From Bin90 sp965214635 (GTDB lineage Bacteria; Chloroflexota; Dehalococcoidia; Lucifugimonadales; JADFKI01), in the NCBI GenBank assembly GCA_965214635.1, contig OZ243964.1, positions 310,001 through 374,000 of the forward strand: 64,000 bases of DNA. Direction: 5' to 3'. Made by a program: the position numbers and the translations under genes. Below, piece by piece: positions 26,473-35,053 of the stretch. The notes beneath the pieces were generated by a model that was not told where the DNA came from, did no database searches, and saw only the letters and a list, made by a program, of their open reading frames with translations. Position 1 is the first letter of the stretch. Each line of letters opens with the position of its first letter.

Positions 26473-27324
26473 TCATTCGGGTTTGCGCGCTTTGTAGATG
26501 ATGGCGAACGGGATTTTGCTCAGCCTCTCGTATTGGCTTTCCCAGTATGCGCCGCCGTATGGTATGGCTTGTCTTTCGGCGGCAGACATCGTTGGCACAG
26601 GGTAGGGGTGAGGCTCCACAATTCGTTCCACCGCAAACCCGGCGTCCCGTATTGTGCTGAACATCTCTTGTACCGTGCGGAAGAAGGTCAAGCCTTTCTG
26701 ATGCGTCTCCCGTGTCGGCTCTTGCCATACCTCTACCGGCGGGTTGAAGTAGTCCGTTACCCATAGCACGCTTTCGTCTGTGTCCCACTCGAACGCCGTG
26801 AGCGGGTGCACTGTGCCTACTATGAGAAGCCCGCCCCGCTTCAGCACGCGAGCACATTCGGCAAGGCAGCGCGCCAAGTCGGGCAAAAACTCGCATCCGA
26901 AGCATGACAGCACGATATGGAATCTTCCATCCGGGAACATTCTCAGGTTTTCCATATCCGCTTGCAGCAGTTCTACATTGACGGATGCCTGCTGCGTCAA
27001 GTTTCTTGCGATGGTCAGCTGCTTCGCTGACAGGTCCAGTGCGGTTGCATGTGCGCCCTGCTTGGCGAGGGCGATGGAGTTTTGCGCTGCGCCGCATGCC
27101 AATTCCAGCGTGTATAGCCCGTGCACATCGCCGATGAGCTGCAGGTCGCGCTCTCCGGGACAGAGCGGGGCGTAATGCACATCATCCAGTGAGATGCGAG
27201 TGTATCCTTGATAGTCGGCGGACATCTCATCCCAGCCCAAGCGGATAGCCCTCTTGATGCGCGCGGCAGAGTCGATAGACGGCTTATTACGCTGCTCGTT
27301 GGGCGTGTCGCAAGACGAAGGCAA
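26473..27324 (-). CDS. Class I SAM-dependent methyltransferase
   Basis: A 283-residue methyltransferase. TLELACGAAQNSIALAKQG is motif I, ATALDLSAKQLTIAR the strand-2 region, and DGRFHIVLSCFGCEFLPDL motif IV of the UbiE/Methyltransf_11 group. The C terminus contains a conserved-looking GLTFFRTVQEMFSTIRDAGF followed by a short YESQYERLSK-type region common in bacterial Methyltransf_11 proteins. The apparent start is a TTG at 27324 with no good ribosome binding site; an internal ATG at DEMSADY would remove too much. The substrate is unknown. tRNA-Glu lies just upstream on the same strand. Confidence 0.82.
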   Translation of the reverse strand: MPSSCDTPNEQRNKPSIDSAARIKRAIRLGWDEMSADYQGYTRISLDDVHYAPLCPGERDLQLIGDVHGLYTLELACGAAQNSIALAKQGAHATALDLSAKQLTIARNLTQQASVNVELLQADMENLRMFPDGRFHIVLSCFGCEFLPDLARCLAECARVLKRGGLLIVGTVHPLTAFEWDTDESVLWVTDYFNPPVEVWQEPTRETHQKGLTFFRTVQEMFSTIRDAGFAVERIVEPHPYPVPTMSAAERQAIPYGGAYWESQYERLSKIPFAIIYKARKPE

Positions 27325-27384
27325 GGTGGCGAATACCTATTGCGGCAGGGAATGGGTGCGCAAAGCACAACAAGAGGGGGAAGG

Positions 27385-27460
27385 TGGTGGCCCCAACGGA
27401 ATTCGAATCCGTGTTTGCGGCTTGAAAGGCCGCTGTCCTAGTCCCCTAGACGATGGGGCC
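27385..27460 (-). tRNA. tRNA-Glu (anticodon TTC)
   Basis: On the minus strand GGCCCCA pairs with TGGGGCC, the anticodon stem GCGGC/GCCGC encloses CTTTCAA (anticodon TTC), and the T arm contains GGATTCGAATTCC. The 3' CCA is encoded at 27387-27385. Confidence 0.96.
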
Positions 27461-27572
27461 ACGAAGTATGGGCTGCGCAAAGCAATGTGCGACTCATGCA
27501 GCAACGCAACGCTTATCTATATTCTAGCGCCTGACAACGCTGCCTGCAATGAAAATCACGGGCTATGCTTTG

Positions 27573-28307
27573 TTAGCTGTAATCGACCTCTCTGATGAGG
27601 TCTTGGAACTTCACTACCATGCGGCGAATCTCACGCTGGTTGGTCTCAATCAAGTTTTTCAGCTCTACCTCAGTTGATGTAGCTGCATCTCGGGAGGAAA
27701 GCGCAGCAAACCACACAAGCTTCGGGTCTTTCCCTGCAGTCGACTTGACACGACCGTCCCGATGCTCCGACAACCTTTCTCGCAACTCACGGGTTTGACC
27801 TGCGTAGAACTGGCCTTTGTTCAGTTTTAGGATGTAGACGAAAAATTCAGTCGCTGTAGCGTCTCTCTTTTCCCATTGCGGAGAATACTCTTTTCTTGGT
27901 GAGTTACCCCTCCCTGCTGTAGCACCTCTCTGTTCTTGCTTCGGCGAGTGCTCTTTCTTATACCACTTGTGCGAGGATCTTGGGCTGGTGCGCCGGGCTT
28001 GGCGTTGCTTCTGAACTCGAGCGCTGTAGCCGCTGTTGTGGCACTCGAGGCATAAGCCGTATTCGCTGGATTTTGCCCGATTGCAGCTGGGGCATTCGTC
28101 AACCAACCCGTCTTCAAAGCCTCTGAAATGGTTGATGCACAGAAAATGGTCAGCGCGGATAGGGACATTACAGTCCCAAAACAGGCACTGTTTTTGAGTT
28201 CCTGAGCGTTTTAGCGATAGCTTGCTATGCGTGTTAGGACGGCTTGCTGAAGCGGCAGATTCAACAATATCTGTCATATCCTTAGCAATCTTCTTCCAGT
28301 TCGGCAT
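27573..28307 (-). CDS. Zinc-knuckle protein with C-terminal GIY-YIG nuclease domain
   Basis: A 244-residue protein started at the ATG at 28307, which has an AGGAG site 7 nt upstream; the frame extends into argC without similarity. The N-terminal half has cysteine and histidine clusters (CLFWDC, FLCINHF, then CPSCNRA and CLECH), suggesting two zinc-binding units. A charged linker rich in Ser, Arg and Lys leads to a GIY-YIG domain (FVYILKLNKGQFYAGQT, then RLSEHRDGRVKSTAG). The pair VYI/YAG stands for GIY-YIG, and the Arg and His of the active site are present. Single-domain relatives include UvrC-like and UPF0213 proteins. Its role is unknown. Confidence 0.8.
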   Translation of the reverse strand: MPNWKKIAKDMTDIVESAASASRPNTHSKLSLKRSGTQKQCLFWDCNVPIRADHFLCINHFRGFEDGLVDECPSCNRAKSSEYGLCLECHNSGYSARVQKQRQARRTSPRSSHKWYKKEHSPKQEQRGATAGRGNSPRKEYSPQWEKRDATATEFFVYILKLNKGQFYAGQTRELRERLSEHRDGRVKSTAGKDPKLVWFAALSSRDAATSTEVELKNLIETNQREIRRMVVKFQDLIREVDYS

Positions 28308-28396
28308 GTTGTGCTCCTGTTGAAAAACGAGTTTGGTCTCAGTAACTCTCATCCTTTCGGGAATTGGAATCGCAGTCGGATTGGCTGCCACAGAGC

Positions 28397-29431
28397 TTAT
28401 GGGTATAGCGCAAGCTGCGTTATGCCCGCGCTCTCGGGCAGCCCGAACATCAGGTTCATGTTTTGGATGGCTTGACCGGCGGCGCCTTTGACGAGGTTGT
28501 CGATGCAACTGAAAACGACGAGACGGTTGGTGCGCGCGTCGACGGTAGGGTAGATTACGCAGTCGTTGTTGCCGAGTGTGTGCTTGGTCATCGGGGGAGC
28601 GTCCACCACCTTGGCGAATGTTTCCCCGCCGTAAAAGTCGTCGTACACCTCGCGTATCTCCGCTTTGGCGGCGTCCCCGGATGCGATTGCGCCCGGCTTC
28701 AGAGGCGCATAGCAACTTGCGAGTATGCCGCGCGTCATGGGCGCAAGATGCGTCATGAAGGTGATGCTCAGCTCGCCATCGACGTGCAGCAGGTCGAGTT
28801 CTTGCTGTATCTCCGGCAGGTGGCGATGGCCATCCACCGAGTACGCCATGAAGTTTTCGTTGACCTCGGAGTAGTGCGTCTTGAGAGACAGCCCGCGCCC
28901 TGCGCCGGACACGCCGGACTTGGCGTCCACGATGATGTCGCCCTCGATGATGCCCGCATCCACGGCGGGAGCAAGCGCGAGGATAGACGCCGTGGGGTAG
29001 CAGCCCGGATTGGCGACCAAATTAGCGTCCTGCACTTCATCGCGGTGCAGTTCGGTCAGCCCATAGACGGCGTGTTCCATATGCTCGGGGCGGGGGTGTT
29101 GGACGCTGTACCAGTCTTCGTACACAGACAGGTCTTTCAAGCGGAAGTCGGCGCTAATGTCCACAGCCTTCACGCCGTCATCTAGGGCGCTGCCTATGCG
29201 TTCTGCGCTAGCGGCGTGCGGCAGCGCAGAGAACACCACATCCACGCTCTCTGTCACATCCTCGCCAATGGTGAGGTCTATTTCAGACAGGTGCGGGAAC
29301 ACATCGCCGAGCTTCTTCCCGGCGGCGCTGCGCCCTGTGACGGAGGTTATCTCTGCGTCGGGGTGTCGGGCGAGTATGCGCGCTAACTCCACGCCCGCAT
29401 AGCCCGTAACATTGATGATGCCTACTTTCAA
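28397..29431 (-). CDS. argC: N-acetyl-gamma-glutamyl-phosphate reductase ArgC
   Basis: ArgC reduces N-acetylglutamyl phosphate to the semialdehyde in arginine synthesis. At 344 residues it shows the NADP-binding GIINVTGYAGVELARIL, FSALPHAAS, and the catalytic cysteine in VANPGCYPT, with HRHLPEI further on. The start is TTG at 29431, chosen because AGGAGGA lies 7 nt upstream and no ATG is available. No other arg gene is in the window. Confidence 0.97.
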   Translation of the reverse strand: MKVGIINVTGYAGVELARILARHPDAEITSVTGRSAAGKKLGDVFPHLSEIDLTIGEDVTESVDVVFSALPHAASAERIGSALDDGVKAVDISADFRLKDLSVYEDWYSVQHPRPEHMEHAVYGLTELHRDEVQDANLVANPGCYPTASILALAPAVDAGIIEGDIIVDAKSGVSGAGRGLSLKTHYSEVNENFMAYSVDGHRHLPEIQQELDLLHVDGELSITFMTHLAPMTRGILASCYAPLKPGAIASGDAAKAEIREVYDDFYGGETFAKVVDAPPMTKHTLGNNDCVIYPTVDARTNRLVVFSCIDNLVKGAAGQAIQNMNLMFGLPESAGITQLALYP

Positions 29432-29665
29432 CGCAAATTCCTCCTGATGTATGAGTGTGGGATGGAGTATAGTCGCAGCGTTTCTGTGTTGCTGCTCTCA
29501 TTGTCGCTGCTGCCGAACAGCTATCCCCGTCGCCTTTGCCATATCCTGCGCCATTAGAGCATATTGTACAATACCTTTTGCTTTATGGGGCGCATTATGA
29601 GGTATTGAGGTATAGGGAAGCAGGCTGTATATCTCCGGGTACTCTCGGCATGCAGGGGTGTCTGC

Positions 29666-30418
29666 CTAGATGCCCCGTCCTAATGCGTTCTTGCGTCTTT
29701 TGTTCCGCAGAGTCTTCGCTGCGTTCGCCAGTTCAGGGCGCGCGGGGCAGCCCCACGCCAGCGCGCATTCGCCGCACAGGGGGCGCTGCGCCTTGCACAC
29801 TTGCCGCCCGTGCATTATCAGATACATGTGGAATGCGAACACATCCTGCGGGGCGACCATTGGCTCGAGGATGTCGTGCGCCTTGTCTGCGTTGACCTTT
29901 GCGCCGATTAGCCCGAGCCGCTTGGACACGCGGAATATGTGCGTGTCCACGGGCATTGCGGGCATACCCAGCGAGAAGCACAGGATTATCGCCGCCGTCT
30001 TGGGGCCTATGCCGTTGAGCCGCTTGAGCCACGCCTTCGCCTCGCCCAGCGGCATCTCTGCGAGGAACGACAGGTCGAACGAACCAAGTTCGTCGCGAAT
30101 TTGGCGCAGCACATTGCGGATGCGCGGCGCTTTCTGCTTCGCCAAGCCGCCGCGCCGAATTGCGGATTCAATAGCATCCGTGTCTGCGTCGGCGACGGCG
30201 TCCAGCGTGCCGAAGACAGCCATCAGGTTCTTGAACGCACGCTCGGAGTTTATGTCCGATGTGTGCTGCGACAGGATGGTATAGACCAGCTCTTCGGCGG
30301 GCGAATAGCGCACATGCCACTGCACCGGCCCATAGAGCGGCGCTAGATGCTCCATCACATCTTTTGCGGTTGGCTTGCGCGAGCGGTTGGCACGGCTCGC
30401 TGCTGCTGCAGGCGGCAT
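29666..30418 (-). CDS. nth: Endonuclease III-like DNA glycosylase/AP lyase
   Basis: A base-excision repair enzyme of 250 residues. The helix-hairpin-helix LNGIGPKTAA carries the catalytic Lys140, and MPVDTHIFR the catalytic Asp158. The iron-sulfur cluster motif C208-x6-C215-x2-C218-x5-C224 is complete. A basic N-terminal extension of about 15 residues precedes the fold. It starts 15 bp after the dehydrogenase-like gene on the same strand, so the two are probably co-transcribed. It could be another member of the HhH-GPD family, but all Nth markers are there. Confidence 0.92.
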   Translation of the reverse strand: MPPAAAASRANRSRKPTAKDVMEHLAPLYGPVQWHVRYSPAEELVYTILSQHTSDINSERAFKNLMAVFGTLDAVADADTDAIESAIRRGGLAKQKAPRIRNVLRQIRDELGSFDLSFLAEMPLGEAKAWLKRLNGIGPKTAAIILCFSLGMPAMPVDTHIFRVSKRLGLIGAKVNADKAHDILEPMVAPQDVFAFHMYLIMHGRQVCKAQRPLCGECALAWGCPARPELANAAKTLRNKRRKNALGRGI

Positions 30419-30433
30419 AGACGGCTTGCCTTT

Positions 30434-31516
30434 CTATTGCGGCTGTGGCGCAGAGCCGAGCGCGTTTATCACCGCTCGCCCCACTTGCGAGGTGCTAGAC
30501 GAGCCGCCAAGGTCGGGCGTTAGGATTTCGCCCTGCGCGATGATGTGCAGCACGGCGTTGTCGATGTCGGCGGCGGCGTCTTCGTGTCCAAGATGACGAA
30601 GCATCATCGCAGCCGAGAGGATGGCAGCCATAGGGTTGGCTATGCCCTTGCCGCTGATGTCGGGGGCGCTGCCGTGTACCGGCTCGAACATCGAGGGGAA
30701 GCGCCGCTCGGGGTCGATGTTGCCGCTTGCTGCCAGTCCCATGCTGCCTGTGATGATCGCGCCGATGTCGGTGAGGATGTCCCCGAACAGGTTTGTGCCC
30801 ACGACCACATCGAAGGTTTCAGGGCGGCGCACAAAGTCCATGCAGGCTGCATCTATAAGGAGCGAGTTCGTGCTGATGTCGGGGTATTCTGCAGCGATGC
30901 GCTCGAAGGCGCGATCCCACACGAGCATGCCGTATCCCAACGCATTGGACTTGGTGATGGAGGTTACATGCTTGGCTTTGTTGCGCTTGCGAGCAATGTC
31001 GAAAGCGTATCTAATGACACGCTCGCAGCCGCGCCGTGTGAACACGCCGGTTTGGATGCCGATTTCGTCGCCTGTGCCGGGGTATTGGAAGCCGCCGACA
31101 TCAGCGTATTCGCCCTCCGTGTTCTCGCGGATGACCACCATGTCTATGTCGTATGGTTGCACATCGCGCAGCGGCGAAGTGATGCCGGGGTATAGCACAC
31201 TCGGTCGTTCGCAGACATACTGGTCGAAGGTGCGGCGGATGGGGAGCAGCAGACCGCTGAGCGTGATGTGGTCTTGCAGGTCAGGATGACCGACTGCGCC
31301 GAGGAAGATGGCGTCCGATTCTGCCATCTGGCTTAGCGCATCCGTCGCCATCATGCGCCCGTGCCGGAAGTAGTACTCCGAGTTCCACGGATGGTCGATA
31401 AAGTCCCAGTCTATGCCGTACTGCTCGCCGACGGCGGTCAGGACTGAGATGCTCTCTTCGATGACCTCAATGCCGATGCCGTCGCCGCGGATGACCGATA
31501 TTTTGTGTGTGGGCAT
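30434..31516 (-). CDS. Tartrate/D-malate dehydrogenase-like beta-decarboxylating dehydrogenase
   Basis: A 360-residue member of the isocitrate/isopropylmalate dehydrogenase family. ISVIRGDGIGIEV starts the fold, and VIRENTEGEYADVGG is the substrate loop. WNSEYYFRHGRMMATDAL and IFLGAVGHPDLQDHITLSGLLLPIRR are features of the tartrate dehydrogenase/D-malate dehydrogenase branch rather than LeuB. The metal aspartates lie in NLFGDILTDIG and the NAD loop in FEPVHGSAPDISGKG. It oxidises and decarboxylates a 2-hydroxy-dicarboxylate with NAD; the substrate is uncertain. Confidence 0.9.
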   Translation of the reverse strand: MPTHKISVIRGDGIGIEVIEESISVLTAVGEQYGIDWDFIDHPWNSEYYFRHGRMMATDALSQMAESDAIFLGAVGHPDLQDHITLSGLLLPIRRTFDQYVCERPSVLYPGITSPLRDVQPYDIDMVVIRENTEGEYADVGGFQYPGTGDEIGIQTGVFTRRGCERVIRYAFDIARKRNKAKHVTSITKSNALGYGMLVWDRAFERIAAEYPDISTNSLLIDAACMDFVRRPETFDVVVGTNLFGDILTDIGAIITGSMGLAASGNIDPERRFPSMFEPVHGSAPDISGKGIANPMAAILSAAMMLRHLGHEDAAADIDNAVLHIIAQGEILTPDLGGSSSTSQVGRAVINALGSAPQPQ

Positions 31517-31577
31517 GGAATCCTCTTCTTGGGGATAGAGTTGACGATGTGGGCAGGTATGCGCCAGTTAGGTGCTA

Positions 31578-32159
31578 TCATACTACATTTTTGCTTGCGG
31601 TGACCGTGCGCAGCCAGCGGCGGGTTTGCGACGGGTATGGAAAGCGGATAACCTGCAGGTGAGCGTGCTGGGGGAGCGTTAATTCCCTAGGAAGTTGCCG
31701 CCGCCGCCGCCAGTGGGTTTTGAACGCCCATAGCAAGAGAGAATCGCGAGTGAAGAAGTGCTTCCAAAGGGATTCGCGGTTGCCATTCCACAGAACTGTT
31801 TGGTGGACGGAGCGGCTGATTGTGCGCCTAAACAGCTGCGAGAAGACCACAGGAAAGGAATAGTCCAGCCATATGATGGTGGTGGCGCGCGCCCAAGTGA
31901 TGTCGCGCAGGACGCTGTAGTTGCCGTCGATGACCCAAGCAGGCTTGCCCTCTATGGCAGCGGACACGCGCTCACGGAATAGGTCGTCGGGGGTTTCGGT
32001 CCAGTTGGGGCCGTGGCGTATGCCGTCGACCTCGATGTGTGGGATGTTCAGACGCTCTGACAGGCTGCGTGCAAGCGTGGTTTTGCCAGCGCCAGTCGTA
32101 CCAACGACGAGGATGCGTGGTGTATGCGGAAGCTGATGGAGGTGAGTGTCGCGTTTCAT
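31578..32159 (-). CDS. P-loop kinase-like protein (adenylate kinase/FlaR-type)
   Basis: A 193-residue P-loop NTPase, taken from the ATG at 32159; an upstream GTG at 32216 would add a hydrophobic extension. Walker A is GTTGAGKTTLA, LNIPHIEVDGIRHGPNW matches the second strand and lid-like helix of DNA-topology-modulation-protein/FlaR relatives, and VIDGNYSVLRD with TIIWLDYSFP completes the Walker B side. These proteins resemble small nucleoside or shikimate kinases, and their substrate is not established. It lies about 60 bp upstream of the dehydrogenase gene on the same strand. Confidence 0.82.
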   Translation of the reverse strand: MKRDTHLHQLPHTPRILVVGTTGAGKTTLARSLSERLNIPHIEVDGIRHGPNWTETPDDLFRERVSAAIEGKPAWVIDGNYSVLRDITWARATTIIWLDYSFPVVFSQLFRRTISRSVHQTVLWNGNRESLWKHFFTRDSLLLWAFKTHWRRRRQLPRELTLPQHAHLQVIRFPYPSQTRRWLRTVTASKNVV

Positions 32160-32216
32160 GGCAGAGTTAAAGATAAACCATACTGAGAGAAGTGCAAAAC
32201 AGGTGGCAACTATCAC

Positions 32217-32575
32217 ATTCGCTGTAAAGATTACTTTTCGTATAGATTGATATTTATACTAACATAGACGTGGGAGATTACGATTTCAATCACGTTTAGC
32301 GGTTGATATTGTACGCCAAGGATTACTGCAAACCATAAAGGTATTTCTGAGAAGGACGCCTGTGTGGAGATGGGTCAGTTCTCAGAGAACTAACCCAAAT
32401 GTCTTGGGCAAGGCAAAGCATGAAGCATAGAACGCTTAACTAGACTTCACAGAGGATACGATTATAGCGCCCCCTGTTTCTTGCCCTGTGATTAGCGGGG
32501 TCTATAATGCCTATTCTTATGGATGCATCAGGCAAAATGCCGCGACAAATGGACTGGAAATATGAGAAATAAAAT
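32217..32575. other. Intergenic region at the left edge of the accessory island
   Basis: About 360 bp, more AT-rich than its surroundings. No gene or RNA is recognised. Confidence 0.4.
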
Positions 32576-33831
32576 AAGGGTTACGCCACCTTACGGACCA
32601 TCCAGCGTAGGGTGTCCATCCGTCCGGCGCGCGCATTCATCAGCATCTTCAGTACGCAGGTCAGAGTGCACATCGTGACATGCAGATCGATGTTCATCTT
32701 ACGCCGCAGATAATGTCGCTCCAACTTCCTAGACTGTTTCATACCTTTAAACAACTGCTCGATGACCTCACGCTTGGCGTACAGGTCAGTCCACTCCGCG
32801 CTCCCGCGCGCTACCACTCCTACGACACGCGGGTTCTCCTCCGGGCGCACCCATAACTCGTCATAGCAGTAGAGCACTCCCTTGCGTTTTTTCAGATGAC
32901 AACCGCGACACCTATACAGATGTCCCCTCTCGGTATCCGTGGCGATGTACTCCATAGAGATATTGCCCATGCACACTGGACGCCCTCGCTTGTCGTACAC
33001 CCCGTCGTGCGGCCCGTCGGACGCAGATGACTTTCTCATGTGGATGATGGGCGTGATGCCGCGTTCCAGCAGATACTCGTGCAGCGCGGGGTAGTCGTAT
33101 CCGCGATCGGCGGTCAGCGTTTCGGGAGAGAACCATTCTATGTCTCTGAATGCCTTCTCGAGCAATATCCTGAACACCCTAGAGTCATGACGATTCGCTG
33201 GTGTTACCTCCCAGGTCAGCGGTACTCCGTACAGGGTATCGGCCAGCAGGTGCATCTTGTACCCGTAGAACCACTCTGTGCCGCCATCTTTCGCTGTTGC
33301 GTTGTTCTTGCGTGTCCAAGCAGCCTCTGGGTCGCTACTGACCGTACGATTGGGGTTGGCGTGAACCCTGACTGTGGTGGAGTCGATTGCGACTTCTCTG
33401 CCGATGTCCGGCAGCTCCGCTTGCAGACGCGATAGGACTTCCAAGAATATCGCGTCCACCTCAGGCTGGTACGACTTTACCCTGTGGAAAAAGCGCAGGA
33501 ATGTCGTTCTGTGAGGAATCTTGTCTCCGAAGCCGCAGAGGGCGCGGAAGTTCGGGTCGTCATAGAGTCTGCGTATAACGCCATTCAGGGAGTCCACGCC
33601 TTCGAGATAGTACATCCCTATGAGGGCGCGCCACAGGATGATGAGAGGGTATCCGCGCCGCCCGCCGTACCTTCTGCGCTCGAAGATGCGCTCCAGCAGC
33701 GGTTGCGCCAAGATGTCGGTAAGCAGGAAGACGGCACGCAGTTCTTCCAGAGAGTCCGATGAACCGGATAGGGCTTGTATTAAGGGCGCTCCGCGCCTAA
33801 AATCCGTATAGACCACGTGGAACTGACCCTT
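32576..33831 (-). mobile_element. IS4/IS5-group insertion sequence (probable)
   Basis: A full-length DDE transposase gene nearly fills the segment. Short imperfect inverted ends AAGGGTTA (32576) and AAGGGTCA (complement, ending 33831) are visible. No clear target duplication was found, so the boundaries are tentative. Confidence 0.55.
32581..33816 (-). CDS. IS4/IS5-group (IS1182-like) transposase
   Basis: A 411-residue transposase with an InsH/DUF772-like N-terminal domain (RRGYPLIILWRALIGMYYLEG, then LYDDPNFRALCGFGDKIPHRTTF) and a DDE_Tnp_1 core: Asp in VAIDSTTVRVH, Asp in TLTADRGYDYPALHEYL, and the glutamate in KREVIEQLFKGMKQSRKLER. A CRGCHL pair and CYDELW lie in the insertion before the last motif. 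It appears intact. The start is GTG at 33816. It marks the left edge of the accessory island. Confidence 0.9.
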   Translation of the reverse strand: MVYTDFRRGAPLIQALSGSSDSLEELRAVFLLTDILAQPLLERIFERRRYGGRRGYPLIILWRALIGMYYLEGVDSLNGVIRRLYDDPNFRALCGFGDKIPHRTTFLRFFHRVKSYQPEVDAIFLEVLSRLQAELPDIGREVAIDSTTVRVHANPNRTVSSDPEAAWTRKNNATAKDGGTEWFYGYKMHLLADTLYGVPLTWEVTPANRHDSRVFRILLEKAFRDIEWFSPETLTADRGYDYPALHEYLLERGITPIIHMRKSSASDGPHDGVYDKRGRPVCMGNISMEYIATDTERGHLYRCRGCHLKKRKGVLYCYDELWVRPEENPRVVGVVARGSAEWTDLYAKREVIEQLFKGMKQSRKLERHYLRRKMNIDLHVTMCTLTCVLKMLMNARAGRMDTLRWMVRKVA

Positions 33832-33841
33832 CCGTGTGGTT

Positions 33842-33893
33842 TAGGAGCCGCCGGTCGGGGGCTATAAAGCCAAAGGCACCCCGGAAGCGGCTC
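33842..33893. repeat. Imperfect hairpin (GGAGCCGC / GCGGCTCC arms)
   Basis: Perfect 8-bp outer arms enclose about 35 bp. It lies just upstream of the IS4/IS5 transposase start and could be a transcription barrier protecting the element from outside promoters, or a repetitive palindrome. Confidence 0.5.
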
Positions 33894-33968
33894 CGTTATC
33901 TTATGTGATAGATTATGTGTTCTGAAGTATTCAGATTAAACCTTTCAATGATATGTGTCAATAGCCAG

Positions 33969-33977
33969 AGTACGAAA
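33969..33977. repeat. 9-bp target repeat AGTACGAAA, copy 1 of 3
   Basis: AGTACGAAA flanks IS copy 2 on the left. It recurs at 35044-35052 and 36120-36128, each time between IS elements. Confidence 0.85.
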
Positions 33978-35043
33978 GATAGCGTTTCCATTCAGGTGGT
34001 CGAGTTGTAGAATGAGGCATAAGCCATCATCAGAGGGGGTAACCGAATGGGTATGCTATACCGACTGGAAGAGCAAGCAGAAAAGACCGTTACACAGGAA
34101 ATACAAGACACACTTCAAGATGCGCTGATGCTCTACAAGCCGATGTGCAAAGCCTGCGACCTAGCGATGGCACGCCATCACAGCTATCGTCGCACACTCA
34201 TCACCAAGTATGGCGCAGTGAACTTGGCAATGCCCGTGTTCAGATGCGGGAAGTGCGGAGATATGCAGAGCGGTATGGAGCTAGTGGGCGATGTGGAGCG
34301 CCGCAAGTCGTACTCAAAAAAACGCGCGAAGAGGCGGTGAGACTGGCGGCGATGGGGTTGAGTTACGCCAAGGTTGGAGAGATGTATGGGTTCGCCAAGA
34401 GCACCTTGTGCAAGTGGATCAAGCAGGAGAAGTTGGAGCGACCTGAGCTGAAAGGTGATGTGGCGGAGATGGATGGAGTGTGGGTGGGTGTTCGTCGTGG
34501 GAAGCAGGAATTGAAGGTGTTCCGGGATGACAAAGGCGGTGTAATGGCGTCGTTCGGGAGTTGGGAAGACACGCTGACCGAAGCCTATAAGCGAGGAGTA
34601 AGGCAGCCTGCCCACCTAGTGAGCGATGGGGACAGAGCGATAGCAGAGGCCATAGGAATGGTCTATGGCAGAGGCACAGCCCATCAGCTATGCCAGTTCC
34701 ATCTGCTTCGGGAGTACAGGCGCAAGGTAGGCGAGGTGGGCTGGGACGAAGCCAAAGAGTTGCTGATGTCAGAAGACTTGTCTGAGGCAAGGAAATTGGC
34801 TTCTCGGATAGTGAAGTTGACGGGTGGTCGTGGGTTGATGTGGTGCAAGAAGGCGCTGGTTAAGGGATTGGCGCATCTGGGTACTGGTCAGTTTAGATAC
34901 AAGACCACATCTCGGTTGGAGCGGTTTCAGCGAGAGATAAGGCGTCGGGAGCGAATGGGCACAGCGTGGACGCCTCACAACCTGTTGGTACTACTGCAAC
35001 GCAGGGGGCTTCTGTCTTCGACCACCTGAATGGAAACGCTACC
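33978..35043 (+). mobile_element. IS256-like insertion sequence, copy 2
   Basis: 1066 bp, ends GATAGCGTTTCCATTCAGG and its complement ending CGCTACC, with exact 9-bp flanking repeats AGTACGAAA. It is the first unit of a tandem array. Confidence 0.92.
34047..35029 (+). CDS. IS256-like transposase, orfA-orfB joined by -1 frameshift (copy 2)
   Basis: OrfA (34047-34340, 97 aa) and orfB (frame of 34145-35029) overlap. The A7 run at 34316-34322 sits in orfA as tcA-AAA-AAA-CGC, so a -1 slip joins the zinc-ribbon domain of orfA to the helix-turn-helix and DDE core of orfB (first Asp in AEMDGVWVG, second in SDGDRA, Glu in SRLERFQREIRRR). Compared with copies 1 and 3 it has local differences (KLASRIVKLTGG, KKALVKG) and keeps GTAHQ. 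It appears functional if the frameshift occurs. Confidence 0.85.
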
Positions 35044-35053
35044 AGTACGAAAA

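Noticed and set aside
27574..28715. Longer version of the GIY-YIG gene starting inside argC
   Set aside because: The extra residues are argC antisense; AGGAG before the ATG at 28307 fixes the start.
32178..32193. 16-bp sequence GAGAGAAGTGCAAAAC repeated in inverted form near 46215
   Set aside because: One match of this length is expected by chance in a window of this size, and no similarity continues outside it.
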